Positions 48,167 through 58,300 of a DNA stretch of 64,000 bases are shown piece by piece. The notes under the pieces were generated by a model. It was not told the DNA's origin. It did no database searches and saw nothing but the letters and a program-made list of their open reading frames with translations. A program made the translations under genes and the position numbers. Each line of letters opens with the position of its first letter. Positions within the stretch are counted from its first letter, which is position 1. Origin of the DNA: Tiliqua scincoides (Eukaryota > Chordata > Lepidosauria > Squamata > Scincidae); assembly GCF_035046505.1 (NCBI RefSeq), contig NC_089822.1:103114659-103178658 (forward strand), read 5' to 3'.

Positions 48167-48345
48167 TTTGATGACTTGCACTGAAATGAATCAGCCAAGG
48201 AAGCATAGTCCGGACAGCAGCTGCTGACAGCCAGCCTCAAGCACACTTCCAAATGTTCATCAGTCATGGTGGAATGGTACTTGGACTTAATGATCTTCAT
48301 GTAGGAAAAGGCTGATTCACATAAATAAGTGGAGCTCTTCCTGCC
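48167..48345 (-). pseudogene. hAT transposase C-terminal (dimerisation) remnant
   Basis: On the minus strand an open stretch reads SSTYLCESAFSYMKIIKSKY, then MTDEHLEVCLRLAVSS and CPDYASLADSFQ. This is the conserved hATC dimerisation region of hAT transposases (also found in host genes derived from them). The catalytic part is absent, so it is a leftover of a once autonomous element and cannot act as a transposase. Confidence 0.8.
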
Positions 48346-48699
48346 TCAGGGGCTCTTATATCCCTGAGGGCCCTATTGCCTTCAAGTAGCTGCAGCTGTG
48401 CAGCACACTCTGCTGGATGCCCAGGCCTTACCCTTAAAGGGGCCACTGCTGACACCACATCTGCCTCCTCACCAGATCTTCCTCGATTCCAATATAAGTG
48501 GGGGGGGGGAGCAGATCTCTATACAGACCAGTGCAAAAACAGGGGAAAGGTGTGGGGGAGGGAAGATCTCTATATAGACATCACAGCAAGACCAGTGCAA
48601 AACCCCTTGCACACAGAACCAACAGTTGGAAGTTGGGGGGGGGCAGATCTCCATACATACCAGTGCAAAAACAGGGGAAAGGTAAGTCAGCCCCAGTAG

Positions 48700-48960
48700 A
48701 GTCAACGGGGCTCACTCCCAGGGATGCGTGGACGGGAGAGAAGCCTGCGAGCAGCTCCTCTCCAGGTCTACTCACCAGTCAGCCCCAGTAGAGTCAACGG
48801 GGCTCACTCCCAGGGATGCATGGACAGGAGCTCACTCCCAGGGATGCGTGGACAGGAGCGCACTCCCAGGGAGCTCACTCCCAGGGATGCATCACTCCCA
48901 GGGGGCATCACTCCCAGGACAGGGCTCACTCCCAGGGATGCATGGACGGAAGAGAAGCCT
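48700..48960. repeat. Minisatellite of 'ctcactcccagggatgc' units
   Basis: About eight units of roughly 15-30 bases built on ctcactcccagggatgcatg and gacaggag, with one longer duplicated unit starting gtcagccccagtagagtc. It lies within the hAT element. A second internal repeat (cagatctc...accagtgcaaaaacagg) appears at 48520-48680. Confidence 0.85.
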
Positions 48961-50178
48961 GTGATCAACTCATTTTGCCTCGCGATCAACCGGTCGATCA
49001 CGATCGATGTATTGAGCACCCCTGACCTAGATGCTCAACCCATCTCTCTTCCACACTTCTTTCTACTTTTGACTTTCTACTTTTGACTTCCACACTTTCT
49101 TCCTTTTTTGACCCAGGGAATGGAAGGAGCACAGGCTGGTACATCATCAAGTACATTTGACAAATTGTCAGGTAGGTTACATTTGGCACACTGCCTCAAG
49201 CACAAGGAGATCTTGGGCCAGCCATGATCGCTTCATTCATGTTGGGAAACTATCAGATAAATTGAGATCATCGGAGTTTATCAGACACATGCTTGTCATT
49301 TGTGTAAATCAGTGCTGGAACAGTATGAACTCCATGCTAAAAATAAAATTAAAATACAATCCTGCAATCAATCAATCTAAATTCAGTCTGCAACTGATCT
49401 TTGTGAGCTGAATACATTATGCAAAGTGAGCATATTTGCATAATTTATTTTGCACAAAATATTTTGCAATATTTACTCCTTTGCATAATTTATTCTGATT
49501 TTACTAGTCGGGAGGATAGCACAAACAAGGCACCAAGGCCCTTCCCTCCTGAACACAATAAATATTTATCAGTTTCTCTGGCTTCAAAAATTTCACCATG
49601 CACTGCTACAGTTTCAAGCATATGCCTGTAAGCATGAATGCTAAAAATTCGCTTTTAAAACATGAGAGATAATAAAGAAGCTGAATTCTGACACTGGTTC
49701 CACAGTCTTGCTTTTCTGCTCTTGCAGAAACACAGTACTGTAAACATACAGCTTTGATCAACACATTCAGAAGACTTAAAAGTCATGAAGGTAATCTGCA
49801 GTTGTAACATGGGCTTTGAGCAAGAGTTGCTCCTCCCGACCATCAGTAAGAACAAAGGCTTATAATTAGCAGTCATTGTTTTGCATCAGCTCTTTCCCTT
49901 CTATCTCTTCTTAAATTCTTCATTTCCTCACTCTCTGTTGCTATGCAGTGTGGTTAGTGTGCGTGTGGATTCATATCTTTGGAGGAGAGGAGGTGTTGAG
50001 TGGGTAAGGTTAAAAATGCCCCCAAATGTTATTTATAGATCAGTGTTTCTCAAGATTTTGTTCTCTACTGTACCACTTCACATGGTCCAACTATTTGAAG
50101 TACCATTGGAAGTAACTGGCAATGACATCATCACTTCTGGGTTGGGAGGCCAGATGCGATGCGACAAACCCCAGTAAG

Positions 50179-50420
50179 GGCACAATCCTAACGCCTTATG
50201 TCAGTGCTTTCCAGCACTGACATTTCCCATAAGGGAAATGCAGCTCTGGGGTAAGGGAACAAACATTCTGTTCTTTGAGGAGGCCACAGCTTTGAGGAGG
50301 CCACATTACTTTGAGGAGGCCTCCATGAGTGACACCCAACTGCAGGATGCAGCACATGTCCCATTGGCACAGCTATGCCAGAGCTGGAAAGCACTGACAT
50401 AAGGGGTTAGGACTGAGCCC
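50179..50420. mobile_element. CAATCC-end element with 4-bp duplication
   Basis: Starts GGCACAATCCTAACGCC and ends GGGGTTAGGACTGAGCCC. TAAG is found at 50175-50178 and 50421-50424. Both ends carry the inner motif CTTTCCAGC / GCTGGAAAG next to a facing CACTGACAT. Confidence 0.75.
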
Positions 50421-50619
50421 TAAGAGGCTCAGGGTGGACGGGAGGGCTTTTTTGAGCATAGGAAAACATGCTTTGGAGTTCTGCCTGCTAAGCCAAGCCT
50501 CCTACCGCTGTCTGTTGTGTTGCATTCTTGGTTTCGCTGCCAGGAAGCAGGTGTCCAGGGGTTCTGCAAGTACCACCAGACACTACCTCATGTACTACTG
50601 GTGGTACCCATACCACTGG

Positions 50620-50730
50620 TTGAGAAACTGTTATACAGCGCTTTTCAACAAAAACATTCACAAAGCAGTTTACAGACAAAATCGAATAACTAAATGGTTC
50701 CCTATCCCAAAAGTGTTCACCATCTAAATG
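50620..50730. repeat. SINE-like fragment
   Basis: ttatacagcgcttttcaac and cacaaagcagtttacagac resemble the L2-type tail region of tRNA SINEs. Ends are not clear. Confidence 0.4.
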
Positions 50731-52153
50731 TATTGTTAACTTTGAGTTGTGCAAAGGTGGGCAGTGGGCAGGGCAGGGCAAGACTGAAAAAACTGTGGCT
50801 CTGCTCAGTGAATAAGGGATGTGCACAACTGAATTAAAATTTTAGGGAAAAAGCAGGGCAGATCTTGGGATTGGATGAAGCAAAATATTTCTTCAAATGA
50901 ACCATCCTTCTCCAAGAGATCGCAGTAAGGGTACTACCTCTTTTACGAAGCACTAAACATCATCAAAACTAGAAATAGAGTGTTTATCTGGTTTACATGC
51001 ACAATCTGTTCCCAATAAAGTCAGGAGCAACATGTACAAGGATCACCGACAGATAACCACACTTAGAAGCAGCCTTAGAGAAAAATCCTTCAGCGCCTGG
51101 TATTACAAAGAGAAAAATTTAATATCCACAGTTCCACTCACAGCAGGTAGAGGAATTAATGAGGGCCACAGTTGAACCCCTCTAACTGTGCATGAGATTT
51201 CTACTGCCAGGCTAAACAGAAGTTTCCGAGGTTCGCAGACACACATCTGGTGCTGCACATCCTCATCAATAGCAGGACTGTGTAAAATGAAAGGATTAAA
51301 CTACTCAGTTTGCTGTTGAGCTGCAGAGATCCTTTTACTGAAGTTCTCATGCAGAGAAGCTCTTTTGTTACAAACTGCTCCTCCCTCTTTCTGCCTGGGA
51401 CTCCGGAGCTCTTATTCTGAAAGGATTTCCCTGCAACTTGAAGGACTGATTTCCCTGCCCTCTCCACTGCCTGCCCCCCTGTGTCTCTGTTTCCAAAATT
51501 TACCCTTCCCAACAGCCCCTTTCCTGGCTAGGACATCAATATCCAGAGAGTACTTTTGGCTGCCAGAAACCGCCTCCACTTTGATTTGCCTTCTGTGCAA
51601 GCTCAACTCGATTCTTTCTCCAGCTTGAGTTTATGTGGGAGCCAAGAGGGCCAACTGAGGGCAGATGAGGACTTCTGATCCCAACCCTAGCCCTGCTACT
51701 GTACCAAAATGGCAGGCCAGGAGGAGATGAAAGGTGGACGTAGATCATAACGCCTAGGACTCTTGCAGACAGAGGTCAAGTTCTGATTGAGGAAGTAGAG
51801 GTTCACACGGTGAATTCTTCTTGTAAGAACATCCCTGTGCACTGTATATGTGAGAGAGAAAAGTTGGTGCCTAGCCTTCCCTCGATATGCTGGCAGCTTT
51901 TTGTGCGGTGGGAATTATTTTTGTACTGAGACGCCCTGAGGTGATATAGCCCTGACAGACTCCTCCAACTCAGTGATGAGGCAGCCTTAGTGCAAGGTGT
52001 TGGCCTGTTGTGCAGAAGTGAAGAACTGAGAGAAGGAAGAAGATCTGTGGAATGTTGTTTATATACCTTGTCACTTAGTAACATAAAAAGTAGCAGAGAC
52101 AGCAGCACTTAAAAAACACACATTCACTCAGAAGGGTTGGTCATCTGTACTGT

Positions 52154-52159
52154 TTTAAT
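52154..52159 (-). terminator. Candidate RBP5 poly(A) signal
   Basis: ATTAAA on the minus strand about 120 bases past the RBP5 stop codon, a sensible distance for a short 3' UTR. Confidence 0.45.
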
Positions 52160-52278
52160 CCAAAAGGAAAGGGCAAAGCATAAGACACGAATGGCTTGGT
52201 AGGTTCTGGTCCCATTTCTGGGCTCTAATGCATGTTGCAGTCAGAAGTTAGCACTTGGTACCAGACAGGGGCTGGTGG

Positions 52279-52332
52279 TCACTTCACTTTCTGGAAAATC
52301 TGGACACAAACTTCATCTTCCGCTGTCATGCG
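52279..52332 (-). CDS. RBP5: RBP5 exon 4
   Basis: A 54-bp last coding exon after ttcctag, encoding [17 protein letters not shown] and TGA. It is the final barrel strand of the family (compare VFRKVR in human). Confidence 0.92.
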   Translation of the reverse strand, partial: RMTAEDEVCVQIFQKVK

Positions 52333-55300
52333 CTAGGAAAAGAGAAAAGGAGACTGAGGGGGGGGGAAAGGCACAGCCCTGCCTTGAGAGTTTTGGGAAC
52401 ATTTTTCACAGGGCTCACAATACTAATGGAAAACCCATACAGGCCAACATGTATATTCCATTTCCTTCTTTCTGTGTGCATGTGTATTTGAAATTTCATC
52501 ACATATAACAGAAACAGCACTAAGTGCAAAGTCACAATTTATTTGTTTGTTTGTTTGTTTGTTTGTTTGTAGAATTTATATCCCACCTTTCCACTCCAGA
52601 AAAGAGCACTCAAGGCGGCTCAAATTTCAGATTTTGGGGGATAGGGTGAAAATATTTTAGAGGGAAAGAAGATTCCCACAGGAAGGTTCAAAGGCCTACT
52701 CCTGGAGATATTCAAGCTAAAACACCAAGACCCCAGGATAGCCTCAGAATGCGTGTTGGCAACCTTCAGTCTCGAAAGACTATGGTATCATGCTCTGAAT
52801 GGTGGTTCTGGAACAGCATCTAGTGTGGCTGAAAAGGCCGATAGCTGTGGATGATTAAAATGGCCACAGGTGCTTAGAAATGGCTTTGGATAGCTTCAAA
52901 ATAGTCAGCACAGAGAATGGCTCCAAAATGGCCACAGATAACTTCAGGTGGCTGTGGATGAATGAGAATGGCTATGGATAGTAGAGAAGAGCCAGCAGGT
53001 GGCATGAGGTTCTGAACCTCCTCTGGTTCTATTCACTCAGTGTGCACCATCCCTTTAAATAAGACCAGAAATCTTGCACTTCTGGATTTAACGAACCTGC
53101 ATCGAAGCACATCAGTGAGTTTTCCCCCCTCTTTTTGAGTTTTTTTCCCCCTTCTGTAGCAGAGGTGTGGGGTGACACTCCAGGTCACACTGCCCCCAAT
53201 TCCATCTGTATGCTGTTTGTAATCTGACAAACACAAACCGTGTTGCCCTTTCATCATCTGAATTGCTAGTTTATACGTTCTGAAACAGCTTGAGCTTTTA
53301 CTGATACAAGATTGCTATAACTGCATTTCGTATATAATTTATATTTTAAGTGGTCCTTTAAACATTAAACTGTGACTTGGAAGAAACCTGCTCTGCAGCT
53401 TAATTTCCAAGTATCACATTACAGGTTTTGGTACAATCCAAGGTCCATGGCCTTACAAGCTTTCTGTTCACCTGCAAGACATTCTGGTTGAATCAATGCT
53501 GGGGCTTCTGCTCCCCTCTTCAGTGCCACTAGTCTTCCCTCTCTCAGCCTACCCTCACATCCACCTACAGGCATCTTCAGCACAGCTTTTTCTATACATT
53601 GATCCAGCAGATCTGGTCCACACATGCAGATTGTGCTGGTTTCCTTCATTCTTGACACAGCAAGAGGGTTTGGGGGTGGAGGACAGTGCCATGGATAATG
53701 AATGGCACAGTATATACTTCAGAAGGATACAGCAGCCCTCATTCCCCCCCCCCAAAAGGACACAACCAAAGAACAAGGCACTAATTTTCCCCAGAAACTT
53801 CTCACCCGCATTGTTGAACTAGCGACCGAGGAATCTCATGCACAGACATGCTGTGCATCCATGAGCACTAATGCAAAGATTTTAGAGTATCACACACACA
53901 CACAGATGTTGTGTTTTGATTAATCTTTTCTCCCTTCCCTGAACTGCAGGGAGTCACGATCATATTTCAAGGAAGGGACAGGACAATGGGTGGCTCCCGC
54001 TGAGCTCAGCCAAGTCAACTTTTGAACTCTTGGGAAGGATGTTTTTGTCAAGTGGCCATTGCCCCCAGAGAAGGTATGCATAACTCATGGGGCCTAGCTT
54101 GGACTGCTCAGGGCTGGGGGGAGGAAGAAGGATAGAGAAAAGGAAGGTCGCCTTATTCTGTGTTTCTGAAAACTCCAAATGTCTCTCTCAGACAGCATTC
54201 CTCTGTGGCTGGGAGAAGCCTGGTAAGGACCCCCTCCTCACCAGATGCAGCTGGTCCCCTTCAAGCCAGTGTCTCCAGCCCCGATTCCGCTTCTCTCCTC
54301 TCTGTTCACACACCAGCTGATCTCCATCCCAAGAGACGGTTGTCTGTAAAGTGAAAGGGGCAGTGGTGCAGAGAAAAGACAGCAACAGCATTAGCTGAGA
54401 GCGAGTAGACCTTCAGTCATAGAACCACATCAGCATGCAATGGATTTGTTCCTATAAAACAGAGTGGGTGGAAGCTAGTATAGGGCAGTGGCTAAGAGAC
54501 CTCCAGTTTAAGCCTCATCTCTGCTATGCACTCACTAAATGGCATTAAGCAGATGTGAGGGAGGGCACCAGGATGCAGGGCTCCTGTTCTCTAGTGTGCT
54601 CCTTGAGGCATCTGGTGGGCCACTGTGGGATACAGGAAACTGAACTAGATGGGCTTTTGGCCTGATCCAGGTGGGCTTTTCTTATGTTCTTAAGCAAGTC
54701 ACTCTTTTGACCTTAGCCCCCTGGCAAAAATAAGGTTGTAAGGACTACAGCAAAACAATGCATGTAAACACAAAAAGTATTATATAAATGCCAAGTATTA
54801 TCAGATCCTACTACTATTAAGGGATTTTGTTTTCTGGTTGCTGGAAAGACCATTTGGATCCAGCTACTGCTAAAAACAGACAACTGCTCCTGTAGTCCTG
54901 CACTTGTAGGGCCTGCTGGGAACAATAAGTCATGCCAGTTTTTAAAACCCTGAAAACAAAATTATGGCCACAGTTTCCACAGTGGCTCTAAAGTCAGAGA
55001 CTTTTATGGCCCACGTCTGAATCACTTCACAACAAAGTTCTAAATGCTATTTCAGGCACCTCAAGGATGCCTGTAGTTTTATTACATACCAAATGGGAGA
55101 GAAGTGGAGATGTCAATATGACCCTTTCTCCCCTCTCCTACCAGTTGAAACAAATGCACATGACAGAATAGAAGCTTCTAAGAATTTGTCTTTGCGCAGA
55201 GTTAGATTTTGAGTGTCCAGCACAGCTCACTTGCAGCCCAATCCTGAGCTGCCTCGAGCACCCAGGCTTGGCGGCACTGAGAAAGGCTGCTGCCGAATCC

Positions 55301-58300
55301 TGCACCTCCCACGCTACTGCGTCCCCTTCCCCCGAGTAAGGTAAGCAGCCCTGCAATGGGTCTACTCACTTTACCGCCAACCAAAAGGTCAGTGGTAAGG
55401 GAAAGGCGCTCGTGTAGGGCGCGTAGCCCTCCACAAGCACCTTGGATCCTGCGGAGCAGAGCTCCGCGGATCCGCCTCCCATCCCTCCCCCAGGCACGCC
55501 TCCAGCCTGCCCCCTCCCCACGTCACATCTCCCCGGCACACCTCCCGCCTGCCCTCTCTACGCCCCCGCCAGCCTCCCCCCTCCCTGGAACACCTCCTCC
55601 CCGCCCCAGTCTACCGTTCTGCAGGCCGAGCCGCGGAACCTGGGCGATCGCCCCACGCTAGCCCAGCACTGGCCAGCGCTGGGCTAGCACTGGCGGGAGC
55701 CCGGCGGTGAGCCCCGCAAACGTGCCTTACGGCATGTTTGCGACTGTGGTCGGCGGCACGGCTCCGTGCTGCCTACCACAGGATTGGGTTCTTGGTCTCC
55801 AAGGATAGTCCAATTCTATGGCTTTTCTGTAGATTATTAGCACCTGAGGAGTTGGCAGATTTGAGGTGCCTTTCATCCCACTGCCACCTCCCTCCATCTG
55901 ATCTCAATACAAGCCCACTGAGCTGCTTCCCACACACTTAAGCGAGAAGTAGATAATTCCCCTCCTTACTGTGCTCCTCATGCCCTGTCATGAAACTGAG
56001 AAGTCCCACACTTTGGGGTTTCATGGAAGCATGTGAGAAACACAAGGGTTTGGTGGTGTTTTGGTAGCAGAGAGGCGGTGGACCCAAGATGGCATCAAGC
56101 GGTGTTCTGGGTTGGATCGCCCGTGTGGAATGCGGGGCTGCTTTGGGTTGATTTGGGGTGGCCTGGATGGAGAAGGCATGCATTTTATTTCACACATTGC
56201 TGTTCCACACCTCTGGACCCAGGAGGTGAACAAATGATCTGCAACCAAGTATATAGCTAGGAAAAAGGAAAGGCAGCTTGCATTTGGACTTTGTCTCTAA
56301 TATCAAGACACAATTTTGTCTAATTCCGTCCCTGTTTTTTGGCCATTTTAAAATAATAAACTGCTCTTATTTTTTGAAAACTCATTGTCCTGTTTCAATC
56401 CAACCAGGGCAGAGAGCTTTTGCCTCTGTCTCAAAAAAAAACACACTTGTAGCTAATGCTACCAGGTTGTGTGTATATGTGCAGAGCTGTTGGGAGTCAC
56501 CCAGTCAGCTGACTCCCCAGCCAATTCTCCAACAACTGGCTTCCATGTGGAGAGTAGTCCAGTACCTGGACCAGCAACAGATGGAAAGAAGGGCACAGAC
56601 GTTGGCCCCTTTTTTGGTTTTCCTGGTGGCAGCAACAACCCTTTGGAGGACTATCTGCATTGGGGTGCCATGCCTATAAGGTCAAGTGCACATGTTGTAT
56701 GCTTGCTTTGCTTCTCCCCCATCCTCACCATGGTGGCCCCAAACAGATCATGGCCTGATTTTATTTTAAAATGTACATGCCACTTCAGCATTCACAAAGG
56801 AAGCAGTGGGAATGTTCCACATTTTTCGTTTTGCTGATCTGCTACTGGGAAAATGTGCAGACAGACCAGATTCTTGGGCCTATTACTGAAAGAGCAAGTC
56901 AACTGGTAAAATCAACACAAATTGGAATTTTTACAAGCAAACAAAGAGCAGTCCCCTGAACTGCCTTGGTTGCTGCAAAACAACAAGAGACACTGTACTT
57001 TCAAGTGATCTTGTAACTCAGAGAAATATTATTTTATTTGGCTTATGTTCAGTTTGATATTGTCGTCATCTGCTATTTTGACTTTAACAACTTTTACTGT
57101 TACAGCCACATTGCTGGAACAACTCCTGAAACCTAAGGATTGTACCCTGAGAAAGTTAAGATTCTGACAAGCCGTTGAAATTAATGGGCCTTCCGTTTAT
57201 CGTGATTAACTTATCTCACAGAATTCATTGGTGCTCAGTCATCACTAACTTCCTCAGGATACATCCCTAAGAGGATAAGCCGAAAACCTCAGCCTGGGCT
57301 TTCAGTTCACCATAAATACTTCTCTCTCATGCCAAGAGCCAGCTTTCATGCCAGAAAGCTTTCCTGTACCACCTCCAGCAAAATGAAGGGAGTTATGAAC
57401 GAACTATGCTCATTCATATGCTTTTTCATAGACCCCATCCATTTCAATGGGGCTTGGGCAGCTGAATTGTCAGATGAATTGGGCCTCTTGGTTCACATCT
57501 ATGCCTCCCACTCATCCACCTTCAGTAGTGTCTCAAGGGCCCAATCCTATCTAACTTTCCAGCACTGGTGCAGCTGCAAGGAGGTAAGAGAACAAACATT
57601 TCCTTACCTTGAGGAGGCCTCTGTGACTGCCATCCCACCAAAGGATGCAGTGCACGCCCCACTGGCACCGCTGCACTGGCCCTGGAAAATTGGATAGGAT
57701 TGGGTCCCAAGTCAGCTGAGACAGCTAACAAGGTAAGGCCATCTCAGCTCTTTGCTTTTCATCTTGGGCTCTCCCTTCCTTTACTTGGACTAGGTTTTCT
57801 AATGGAACACTTTAGAACAGGGGTGCTCAATAGGTGGATCGCGATCTACCGGTAGATCGCGAGGCAAAATGAGTAGATCGTGGAGTGCCGACCCCCCCTT
57901 CAGGTGCCTCTGGGAGGAAACGCTGGGAGTAAGGCCCATTGTAGTCAATGGGGCTTACTCCCAGGTAAGTGTGGCTAGGATTGCAGCCTCACAGCCTAAT
58001 CCTAGGCATGTCTACTCAGGAGTAAGTCCTGTTATACTCAGTGGGGCTCAAGGTACACCAACATACATTGTACACATAAATGTTATATGTTATGATGGCG
58101 CGAACATTGTAAAAAAAACTCTGGTAGATTCTCCGGGCCTTGCTGGGTTTCAAAGTAGCTCTCGAGCCAAAAAAGTGTGAGCACCCCTGCTTTAGAAGAT
58201 ACATTTCTACATACGTTTTTCAGAAGATACATTTCTAAATCAAAGTCTCCAGTTCATCAGTTTCCTGAGTTTAAGAACCAGCAGCACAGATCCTACACAT

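Larger units (their letters stand above)
47953..49024 (-). mobile_element. hAT element with a remnant transposase domain
   Basis: Ends CAGGGGTACTCACAC and, inverted, TATTGAGCACCCCTG. Flanks gtctagat and acctagat agree at six of eight bases. Both termini and long subterminal stretches match the shorter element at 57818-58189 in the opposite direction. Inside are a transposase C-terminal piece and a minisatellite. Confidence 0.82.
42920..52278. other. Intergenic between C1R and RBP5
   Basis: About 9.4 kb with no host exon that I can recognise; in particular nothing like CUB or protease exons of a C1r paralogue. The contents are transposons and repeats listed separately. Stretches 44570-46026, 49025-50178 and 50730-52150 hold only SINE-like scraps, such as aaggcggctaacataaaat near 45316. 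Confidence 0.6.

Noticed and set aside
48700-48960. CRISPR-like or coding repeat
   Set aside because: It is an irregular minisatellite inside a hAT element. Frames through it are repetitive and resemble no protein.
55356-55687. Proline-rich protein
   Set aside because: The frames arise from a C-rich transposon interior, are open on several strands and have no domain.
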